From assembly GCA_048013815.1 (NCBI GenBank), contig CM106586.1, positions 10,044,001 to 10,108,000 of the forward strand: a DNA stretch of 64,000 nt. The letters are read 5' to 3'. The stretch is from Setoptus koraiensis. Its lineage: Eukaryota > Arthropoda. The position numbers were made by a program, and so were the translations under genes. This document shows positions 25,001 to 37,000 of this stretch, piece by piece. How positions within the stretch are numbered: the first letter of the stretch is position 1; each line of letters opens with the position of its first letter. The notes under the pieces are model-generated. The model searched no databases, was not told the origin of the DNA, and saw nothing but the letters and a program-made list of their open reading frames with translations.

Positions 25001-28000
25001 GGCTTCTGTCGGGCCGCTCCGCCTGCTCCGGCCGCTCCGGCCGCTCGCCTGGTCCGGCCGCTCGGGCTGTCCCGGCGAGCTCGCCACAATCAAATTGATG
25101 ATGCGCTCGCTGGTGACACGTCTGCTTGCGAGACCTAACGCAATTAGTTATTAATAATTTTGTTTCTGTTTCGCTGGCCAGTGGCTCGCCAGTGCCGATG
25201 CACAAAGTCACTAGTGAGTCACTGGGTCACCGGTCGTCTCCGGCGGAGCGAGCCGGAATTATCAATGCCATTAGGCTATTCGGGAGTGAATTCAATAATT
25301 CATTAGGATAATGGAGCGGCAGTTATCGCTGTTGGCAGCGCATTGAGTGGCTCGATTCGAAGCACTGGCAGCGTGCGGCGCGTTCGCGCCGTCGTCGTGA
25401 GTCGCTCGCAACCGCCCTTGCCCGCCGCAACGGTTCGAAATGGGCCGCTTCGAAGCCGAAACTGGCAGCCAAATCATTTCGGGCCTACTTGGGCACTATG
25501 TCAATACAGCCTGTCGTCGGTGGTTGTCGCCAGTGACTGTCGTCGGTGGTTGTCGTCGGTGACTGTCGTCGGTGACTGTCGCCGGTGACTGTGATCTGTC
25601 GAGCACTCGTTGACAGCCAACAACATTAGTTGCCAGCGCATTTGTTGGCCGTGTGTGCCAACAAATTTGTCGCAGCCCTGAACATTGCCGCAGCGGACAG
25701 GTAACCGAGCCAGGTGAGCGCAGGTGAGCGACAGATTGCAAGTTGCCAAAATGGTCGTTGCAAGTTGTCGTCGTCGTCGTAGCACTTTGCGAAACGCCTA
25801 GAGACGTACCATTACGCAACATACGTATCATTGTTGAGATCAATTGTTGCATTGACAATTGTGACAATTGGCACATTGTTCGCCGTGCTGACTACACTCA
25901 AAGGGGAAGCCTCACAGCAACCACATACGCTCGCAATAGGAAGTCAATATGGTGACAATATCGCCAGCGCGCTCGCCATTACGCCAAGCCGCAGCATGAC
26001 CACTGCCGCTCACATGAAGAGCTCACATTATGCGACATTATGCGACATTATGCGACATTATGCGACATTATGCGACATTATGCGACATTATGTGATATTA
26101 TGTGACATTATGTGATGTGATCATGTGAGCCACATACTTGTGCACAATCTTACATAATACATCAATATATATACGCAAGTATGCGACTAAATAACATATG
26201 TACGAGTGTGGTCATCGTGGAGCGAGTCAGCCGATGAGCGACTCGCGCCCCAGTCGGCACAAGCAACAGGTTGCTATGCACAGGTATGCGACAGGAACTG
26301 ATCGAGTGACCGGCGCAATTGTTCTAAATATGCTCTCATCATCTTGTCGTCGGCCCTCTCGAGTGCTCCGCTTGACACCAACAACTGGCCGCTTGCCAGT
26401 GGTTCCGTCTGGCCGGAGCGTCCAAGCGCACAGTTATAGCAAGCTACGCAACAGCATCAGCGTTTATCCGATCGGCACAATGAGTGAGCATGAAATGCAA
26501 TCTCGCAGGACGCGAGCTGTTTCAGCCTGACACTGTTTCAGGCGCTGAAATTCAATGTTGATCGCACTTGCGCACGACGCGCTCTCGCCGGCAAGTCTCG
26601 ACGGCCGACCAACGGCGCACTTTCAATGTAAATGGGCGAATTGAAAGGCACTGATGGAAATTTGCATCGAAAGCCTCGGCCTCCATCGCCGTGGCCCGTC
26701 GTCGAGCTGTCGGCATTGTGCCCGGGTCACCTGCCAAGATAGTTTCGGACAAGTGTGCCGCGACCGGCTTCGGCGGCCAACGAATCAATTAGCCGCCGAA
26801 ATTGAATGATACGCAAGCTGAAAAACTCTCATTGAGCCGAGTGGACACAATGGCACAGCAACCGCTTGAGATGGTTTGATTCACGGCTCGGCGGCTCGGC
26901 GGCGATTGGCGCAGTGGCACTCGTTGCAATCGACAGATCGATCCTATCGAGTCTGGCCATCAATTTCGGCCTGTCGGTTGCGATAATTGAAAAGTTTGCA
27001 GAATTTGCGCCGCCGATGCCAGCGAGCGAGCCAGCGGTCAGTTCAAGTTTATTCATCCATCATGGCGAGCGATAATGGCCGCCGCGCTCGCTTGCCATGA
27101 TCGCTTGTGTGCGACGGGCACATCGGCGCGCTCGTCGCGAAAATAGAATTCGGGCCGCACAATGTGGTTAATTTGGCCGGCCTGGCCAATGGCGCCAACT
27201 TGGCCAATTGCGCGAATTTCGCCCAGGTCCACACACACACAGGGGCTACGAAAATAGAACGCCGCGCCGCGGCAAATTGGAGAAGGCCTCGACGGGATTA
27301 GCCGCTACCAGCTCACAGGCACCGGCCCGCCGCAAATACCGGCCATCGCACAAGTGTGTGATGCGGCCAGTGTGGCAAGCGAAGCGATCAGATAGCCATC
27401 TCACATGATTGTGTGTGTGTGTGTGTGTGTGAGTGATATAATGGCCGAAGAAGCGGTCAGTTGGCCGCGGTGTGTTGGCGATAGTGCGATGATGCTATGC
27501 AAAGTTATTTAGTGAGCCATTGGCCAGACAAAGGGGACGCTGGCGAGCTCACACGTCGGACTCATTCAGTGCATCGATGGCAATTGCATGAATGGTTGCC
27601 GTGCAACGCCGGCGCATCAATCGCCGAACGCCGGACCTTTGGCCAACTTGCGCACTGCCAGCGGCCGAGCGATTTCGCGGCAACGCGATGCCGGTGCCAT
27701 ATGCGCCAGACGAACAATGCCACCATGTCCAGCTAGCCGGCTCTGTTTCGATGATGTGGGCTCTCTTCGCGCCGTTTGCAAATCAGCGAGTGGCGCCACT
27801 CGCAAATCGACAAATGGCGCCGTCCACAAATCAACAAATGGCCAGAATAACGGTTTGTCTTGCCGTGGCAGCTAATAACATCAACGCAACGACACGAACA
27901 AACGGCAGACACTCTTTTGTGCTGTACCTGCGACTTAGCTGCTCTGACTGCCGTAGCGGCCGGTCGCGGGTACAGCACGGTGGTCATGAAAAGAGTTCAT

Positions 28001-31000
28001 TGGTCGCCGACTATCGATCAACGGCTCGCAACGGCACGCAAATTGATCATTCGTTCGAGTGCCATTGCATTCATAGTGGCCAAAGTTAGCACAGCGCAAT
28101 CTGGATAAACAAACGATGAGGCCATCGAGACACACACAGTTACAAGTTAATCTGACCGTTAGATGCTCGCTCACCTGTGCTCACCTGCCGCATTGTGCAA
28201 CACACAATACACAGGTGAGCACAGGTCGGCAGCAGGCATGCAGCCAGCTTTGGCCTAACAGCCGACTGGACAGCCGACTGGACAGCTGACTGGTCGGCCG
28301 GGACGCAACAAGTGTCGGCCTAATGCGACTGCAACAACAAATATGTATAAATATGTCCAATTTGCTCACTCGGCCAGAAATCAATCAATTACAAATCACT
28401 GCCAATCTGACTCTGATTCGGTCGGGCGTGATTGATTCACACGAACTGTGTGTGGCTTATGGGCTGTTGTGCGTACGCGATCTGCGCATTACGACCAGTA
28501 CGTACCTGAGCGAGCGATGTAGAATTGGTTGTTGTTGTTGTTGTAGAGAGACAAAGATTAGACAGTTTGGCGCCCTATCAAGGTTGCGCGCATTGCCGAG
28601 CTAGCGCGAGCTCTTTGTCGTGTGTGCTCGCAAGTGTCAGTGCCTGTCTATCGTTTTTCCATCAATTTGCCAGCTATTCCAGTTATTGAAATATTACGCA
28701 ACAACTCATTATGTGATAATAATTATTACATTGTCGGCATCGCCAGCACTGCACTTTCGCTCACTTTAGCCACATATCATGCCCGCAATCTTATCTCTTC
28801 CTCACTCTACCTGTCGCCCTCACTCTACCTGTCGCTCTCACTCTGGCTGTCGCTTTCGCGCTGCCCGCCGCTCTATCTTCATCTCGATCGACCCCTTCGA
28901 TCGGGCCAATTCCATTAGGCACACTTGATAACAATCACACACAATAATTTTTGATGATGGTCCTCGCACAGTTCGAGCGCCGTCGTAACAGCACACACTC
29001 GTTGGCACAGCGCTCTGAGGGCGCTCGTCCGGGGCGTCGTCCATTATAGCTGTATATTGCACAGTGACCGGTGGTCACTCGCATGTGTATTATAATGGAT
29101 GGCCATTATAATCAGCTCTCGAACATCAAGTCTCCTCTATTGGTTATAATAGTTATATTGGTTACATAAGTTGAGAGGTGACTGCCGTAACCGGCCGACA
29201 GCTTAGCGAGAGATGCTGATAAAATCTGCACACTTTCTAACGACTCAACCGGCGTTGAAGAAAGCCCGGGCGAGCGCAAAAACCGTTTGACAATATTGCG
29301 ACGATATCCAGACGACAGTCAGACGACATCCAGACCATGTTCAGACGATATCCAGACGATGTTCGGACGATGATGTTCGTGTTGGACAGACTTGCACTTA
29401 CTGTCGTAAGACAGGGCCAGCCGAGAGAGACGATCAGATCGCAATCAATCATTCAATTAATATAATTATTTGCAGTCTAATCAAGATTTTCCATACGACA
29501 TAAACACAAATCACACAACACGGCAGAGTATTACGCGCTTGAGTGGCCGATGTGTTGCGCTCGCAGCGAAATTTGCTCATTTGTTAACATTTGAATTGTC
29601 AATGTTGAGAGAGCCCAACGAGATTGGATTAACGACAACCTAATGGACAATTTGGACAGTTTGATCCGTCCGGCTCGTCGGCGGCCACAAGACGCAACAC
29701 ACTCGGCCTGTGGGAGGAGAATCACTTTATTTGTTGCATCAATCAATGGGAGGATGATTGCTAATGAGATAAAACGGATAATGGGAGAGCCCATTCAGCA
29801 TGTTCCGGATTAGCGGCTGCGACCTGGCTGCGAAATGGATGCTTGTCCGGCCGGCGCAAGAGGGACGCATAGTGGTCGAGAGGCGCACCAGCCAATAAAT
29901 AAGGTGATGTGTGTCGGATGGCGTATGCAAATCACTGGCGCGCAATTAATTAATCTAGATCAGCTTGCTCACACACACAAGTGCCGAGATGAGCCTAATT
30001 AATAATATTTCATTCATTTTCAGCGAGCTGTGAGCATGACGCAATGGTGAGCAAAGTGGCCAGAGTGGCCATGACAGGCCGAGAGTGGCCGACACAAGAC
30101 AAGTGGCAACAAGACAATCCACGCACAACAACGAGAACAATGCGACACGACGATTGCTGGTCTTGATGCCAGCCGGACAGCCAAAGTGGTGCGCAACTGG
30201 AAACACTGACTGCCAGCAGCGTTAACTGATGGCATGGTGAGCGCGGCCCAATATTAGTCTCGGTACGCCAAAAAGAATTTAAATATTAACAAACTCGATC
30301 ATCCCCCGTTAGCCCGGAGGGCCGTCACATCAGACAAACAGGCAGCACACAAAGAGAACGCGCGCCAATATAATAATAACAATAATAATGATAATATCCG
30401 TTGCAAAAGCAACTGCACACAGTGCGCGCTACTTGATGCAATAAATGCTCGCCGCATCGAGTTACAGATCCGTGAGCATATCCGACAGTCGCCAACGACC
30501 TGTGCGGCCACAAACGGAACCAAGAAACGGAAATAAACGGTGAACTACTTGCCGTTGCCCGCTGTCGGCTGTTGGCTGTCGGCTGTCGGCTGTGATACCT
30601 GCCGGCCGGCCGGCTGGCTGTGCCGTGCCGTAATGTGCAACAGGTATCAGATGCCCATTAAGATGATGCTGATGATTGCGGACACTTCACAGTCAATCTT
30701 CATTAAGCGTCGCCGTTTCGCTCACAGCAACAATGGACGGCGGCTGTGCACAGCGTTACATCATGCGAGTCACATCATGTGCTAAACATCAATTGTAGCC
30801 AGCAAATTGTGGTGCAGTATGCGCTGTCTTTGTTTCAAGTTTATTGCTCATTGCCTGCGCTCATTGCACTAACAGCAAATATTGTATAACAACGGCCACC
30901 ACTACATTACGTAATCTGCCCATACATGACTCACTCACAGTGTGTGTGTGTGTGTGTGTACCTAGTTGATAGTGTGTCAAAAAAATATGATACCATGCAG

Positions 31001-34000
31001 TTTACAACAAAGCATCATCATGTAAGGTGATCTCATATAAGGCGATCACATAAGGCACACACACACACACACACACTGATATATAACGCACTGACCAGTG
31101 GTGGTTAATTGTTGTTGCTGTGTGCTACTATTATTGCTGCTGACGCAACTGTTCCAAAACGCGCTGGCGATTGCTTTTCTTTTTGCATTTGCTCATACTT
31201 ATAAACACATGCGTTATGTACGTTATGTGAGCGATCAGTTGAACTCGATAGCAAAAATTGATTGTAATCCATAGCTGGCCAGCGACAAGTGAGCCGGTTT
31301 GCATTATTAGGCAACGGCTCGCGGCGACGGCACTAAGGTCTTGCTAATGGCACTAAGGTCGCACCACCCAAACAGCCCAACGGCCGAGCAGCTGAACGCT
31401 AATCGTGGACAGCGGTATCGCACATCAACACCTAGTCCAGTTTTGGCGACCCTATTGAGCCAACCTTATTAACTCCATCTCGCTCTTCCTACTCGGGCTG
31501 GGTGGGGCGCCCATTCGACTGCTCGCCGACAACGACAACCGGCTGCTCGCCGACGACGACAACCGACTGCTCGCCGACGACGACAACCGACTGCTCGCCG
31601 ACGACAACAACGACGGCGAGAATCAATCATAGTCAGCCGTCGAACTTGAACGTAGTGAGCTCGAGAGGTAATTGCTTTATTATCTCAGTCGCTCATATTT
31701 TCAACGGCTCGATCTCTGACTAATCGAAAAATTATTATTACTATCGGAAAGGCATAAACAAATCTGGCCGGCTTGCATCTCATCCGAACCCAAGGCAGAC
31801 CTACTCTGTGTGTCGTCCCCTGTCTGTCTGTCTCGCTGTCTGTCGGTGCTCGTTTTGTTTCTCGCTGATGATAATTTAATCAGTTCAAATCAATCATTCG
31901 TCGACTGACTTGGTGAGCGACAAATTGGCAGCCAACATTTTTCAAGACTAACTTGTTCTCGGGCGCCAACTTTTCATTCGACGTTCATGCATTCATTGTG
32001 CAATGGAACGCCAATTCATACCGCACTCGAGTGCGATATTTTGATTGTGTTCTTCTAACACCCCGAAATAAGATGTATGGCACACAAAACGAGTCGACTT
32101 CCTATTCCTTGTCGCTTCTTCGCTTCATGTTTCGTCTATGTGTCATGACAATAAATTGTGCCAAACTTTTTGCAATTTGCGACCTTGACCAGCGCCGCTC
32201 TGCGAATATGTCAATGTGTGTGTGAATTATGGCGCTCTGTTATTGTGAATTACAATTGTGTATTATTGTTTTGCGCTTATTAGCCGGACACATGTGCCAA
32301 ATGGGTGCGCTGAATTCAATTGATACTACCGGTTTCGATTGGAGCGTCTGGCATAAATTGACACCTCGCTCAAATCAAGTTTGTTGCTGGTCAGTATGTG
32401 GGCGCCAAACAGCTACAAATGTGATATTATTATAAGGATACAATTGACAGCTTCAAATGTGTTTCCATCCATCAGCTGATCTCAGTTGGTTAGCGCATGG
32501 CGAGCAATACGCTCAAAAAAATTATATTACTTTACTTGGAACGTTTCTAGCAACGACTGACCCACTGACACGGCCGAGATTAGATGAAAATCAACGAGGC
32601 GAATGAAATCAAATTGAAACATCTAAAACGACAGCAACAACAAGCATGTTGTTGGCTCAACATTAGAATAATGCGTTATACGAGAATAATATTTAATATG
32701 AGAATAATGCCAATCCACCTGTCGCTATCTGATAGCGGCTATCGTGTTTAATGAAATCATGTGTTGTTTGCACATTGCATATTTTCTTGCTGTCTTGTTG
32801 TAGCTGTCATATGCGCTTCGCTGTCAAAATCTAAATAGCATCAATATGCTAATCAATACGCTCACAGCCATGCGATTAATATAAGTCACAGGCAATGGGC
32901 ATTGAGATTCTCAATTTGAGAGGGGCATCTTATCGTTGAGATAGGCAGGCAAAACAGGCGATTTCTAGACAGAATTGAAGAATTGCCTTCATAGGAGATA
33001 TCTATTTTATATCTGGGAAAACATTAGCGCCAGCTCACATTTTATATTAATGTGTGCATGTGAGACGAATGATAATATTGCCCACAACAGACCCAAACAC
33101 TGCAGCTAACTGCGGCCAGCTCTCTCTCTTCGGGTCGGAACAACATGGCTCGAATAAGCCACTTTCGAGCTATTCTATTGCCTCATAATGTCCGCCTGCA
33201 CAATAATGTCTTCCGGTTTTTTGCATTACAGCAAACACAACAATAGTTGCGCAATCCATCGGTGAAGTAGTAGGCAAAAATGATGATGATCAATAATGAT
33301 GCAATAGCGAGGCACTCTTATGACACACACACACTATACTAACTAATATATACTAACTATGACTTGTGAGCTGACTATGCCTGGGTTAACTATGAGATCT
33401 CTTTTTTTGGCTTGTTTTTTCTCCCCCCCCCCGCTCACCTGTGTTCACCTGTGCGCTCGGGAGTTGGCATTTTGCTCGGTTAGGCGCACAAAGGTGAGCC
33501 AGGTATGCAGCGCATACTCAAACTTTATCTTTTCACATCTACATCAATACTACAATCGTTCTGGTGTATCGCAGGCTATTCATTGGCCAACACAGACACA
33601 CAGCTACATTGAATGGCGACCTGTTGAACGAATTCCTCAATTGAAATTGATTTGAGCGCTAATTGTTGGCTCGCCGATCAAACCTGGCAGCCCAATGATA
33701 AATACTCAATAAAAAGACTGACCGGTTGTGTGCAGCAACACACACACACAGTCACTCACACTCATAACAAGAAAGAATCTAGATTAAATATCAATAAAAA
33801 CGAAAGCGAGCAACTTGTTGTTAATAAATTGATGCTTAGATTACATTAGCCGAGCGATTAGTTATCTTGTTATTTATCGAATCTAATGAAATAGGATCAG
33901 ATCAAATCGTTTCTTCTGTGTATGGCCAGATCGAAGCGATTTGAATGCAGTCCCGCAACGATTCTTGCCAGTGAGTTGCGAGTAATTCGGGATTGTGATT

Positions 34001-37000
34001 TCGTGCGCTCTAACGAACGTGCTCAGATTAAACAATTTGCAGCCATGAACATGGGTCCGGTATTGCAAGCCACGCCACAGTCTGCTGGCCAGACATAAAG
34101 CATTCTTGATTTTGGCATCAGTGATGTTTGTTTATCAGTTTGTGTCCGTCAAACAATTGTCGCGGCCGCGTTACGACATTATTTGGTCGCTGGTCCAATT
34201 ATTGTGATTCGGTCATAATTTATGAGCCATAAATTATGACCAAATCGATTCGCAACGGCGTTCCGCTGCTGGTGATACGTTTTTTTCAGACTCAATTTAT
34301 TCCACCAAGCTAACTTTATCACGTGATTCACGTGACGCGAAAATGAGGCTGCGGTCGGTCCCACTTTTGCATTGTCATAGCAATAATAATGCATCATGGG
34401 TGAGATCGTTGCCGAGAAAGCGAGAGAGAGAGAGAGAGGCGGACAAAAACAAAGAACTTGTCAGAGTTTGTAACACAAACTTTGTAGTGCCTGTGCGAGC
34501 CCAGCTATAGCCGAAATGAGCAGATGCCGATATTGAAACGTGCTGTTTGCTGTGATTTGGATCGATTTCCAATACAAAACCGCTGATTAATATCCGACCA
34601 GCCGGCCGCATGCCAACTGCATTCCGCTGCTTCCGGTGAGTGATAGATCATCAGATTAGACACTAACTAACTAACGGGTTGGCATTAAATTGGCTTTGAT
34701 TAGCAGCACAACAATAGTGTTATGTATGTATGTTATGTAGTATACAAGTTATGACATGCTTATTATAGCAGCCTAAGCTGGCCGTCACAACAATGGTGAC
34801 CAGCCAGTCTGCCGTCTAGACAAAGCCAGCCATTGGTTTACCGCATTGATTGCCATTGAACACACATTGAAGAACATACAATATGCATTATACATACAAT
34901 AGCCGGCTGAATAGACAGGCAGACTTACATAACATTACAGGTAGGCAGCAGCAGCAGCATTTACAAATTGTTGCTGATTGTATAATATCATTGGCGCCTA
35001 AGTTTCTTCTTCGATTGTTGCTCGGCTAATTTGATGGCCAATTGATTTCAATTGATTTCAATTGATCTCAACTGATTGATTTTATTGCCATACACACTAG
35101 CATCTTCTCTCTGGCGACTACATACAGACGCTTGGCTGCATTGGCCATAAAGCAGCGGATCAGCGCATCCGGGTTGCGGGCATTACGACAAACAAACAAT
35201 GGTCGCCGGCTTACAATCAATAGACAAATTTGTTGGCCTTCTTGCTCTCTTTACTATTCGGGCATTAGGCAAATTTGTTCAACATGCGCCGCCGAACGAT
35301 GCACAAAAATAGGGAAGAGGCCCATTGACACTGTTATAAATTTTGTGTGTTGTTGTTGTTGTTGGCCCAACTGAATAATACTGCCCTTATATGTGCGCGT
35401 CATGGTATCATGAGATGACGCAATACTAACCACTAATTTAGTGTCCACCAACGATACAATACAACCTGCATACACAATATTGCTGTCATATCAATCTGTT
35501 GAGTTCAAGAGTAGCCTCGTCCGCCGCTAGAGTAACATAAGTAGCCGCCACCATGGTCAATTGTTGCATCCACAAAGCTTTGTGCGCGCATTTCCTATTT
35601 CTCACCGTCTAACCAGCTCGCTAACCAGCCGGCGAAGCGGTGAATGGCCCGCTAGCGAAATAAAAATGAATTGATTTAAACGTGCAGTCTTGCATCTTTC
35701 TTTGTTACAATCACACACACTCACAGTGTTGTAATATGCATACAACGGCCACAATTGCCCACAGCCGCAAGTGCCAACCATGCTTTGATTTTACTTTATG
35801 TATTAGAATAGATACACGCCAACAAAAGAATCCCATCCTAAGAAACTGTGCCCGTTCGACCAGGCGCTGCCGGTATATATTCATATATGCATATCGCTGG
35901 CTAAACGGCCATCGCCAAATTCCAACAAAATCATCCGACAAACCAATAGACCAATAGAAGCAAGATCTATCTATCTGCTGGTGTGATTCTGCCGGCTCGA
36001 GGGTGACTAATCTAAGCAGCATGCCCCCGTTGGCCGTTCTGGCGCTTCTTTTTCTCGCCACTGCTCGTTGTCGCTACCGCTACTGCCGCGGCAAGTAGCA
36101 CCTAGTGTAAATGAATGCACGCCGGAGCACCGCAACTTTGACGACAACATTAGATGGCGAGACCACTTGTTGGCCGACTTGTGAGACTTGTGTGTCTAGA
36201 CTTGCGGTAACAGCGTCATGATCATGAATGGAAAACCAGAGAACGCTCATCGATTCCCATCGAGTTGAAAACATGAAACATACGAATGGAATCGGCAGGA
36301 ATTAGAATACGATGTTATCATCATCATCATCGTTCTAAATTGCGCCGGCGCAATTGTACACAATAATTGTTGCAATATGCTGCGCTAGTCAGATGTGTTC
36401 TGGCCAACATTTCGGCTTCGCTCCAACTGAACATTTTGTCCCCTTTCGGTTCGTCTCGTCTAGCTTCTTTTCTTTTCGTCTCGTTTCTATTCTTTGCGTC
36501 TCGTTTCGTTTCGCTGCATTGACCGGCCGCTGAATGGTAGCCAATGCGACTGTCCGTGCCTGTACTAAACAGCTAATGTAATTACTGAAATTCCAATTCA
36601 AATGAATTGGAGTCAGACGAACTGGAGAATAATACACACAAAATTGTGTATAACACATGTACACATATAAGATGCGGCCATTCAGTGTTGCTCGCTCATA
36701 GCGATCAACTTCAAATCAGAATACAATCAATTGGTGCCAGGAAAAGCCTCAAATGAGTGCCATGGGATAGGAGGCCAATGGAGAATAGCCTCTCAGGCTT
36801 AACTCGTCATGAATAGACAGATAGATAATAATGGTAGCTTATGGTCAGTTGGCAAGCGGCTATCACCAGTCAGCTGGACGGGATACATCAACGTGTACTG
36901 TATTTCATTTTCAAACATTTGCTCGACCTACTGACGGTGTTGTGGGCCACAGTTCATAGAATGGATTGGATTTCGTATGACGAGTATTTCAAGTGCCGAG

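Noticed and set aside
26021-26130. CRISPR-like repeat array
   Set aside because: The units are contiguous with no spacers, and the host is a eukaryote.
32473-32510. tRNA-like A-box (CTCAGTTGGTTAGCGC)
   Set aside because: It resembles a D-arm, but no B-box, acceptor-stem pairing or anticodon arm follows within 80 bases.
33359-33655. 98-codon plus frame with a Cys-rich N-terminus and a signal-like stretch
   Set aside because: It is built on a T-run and a poly-C tract. There is no stop-to-stop support beyond chance and no family resemblance.
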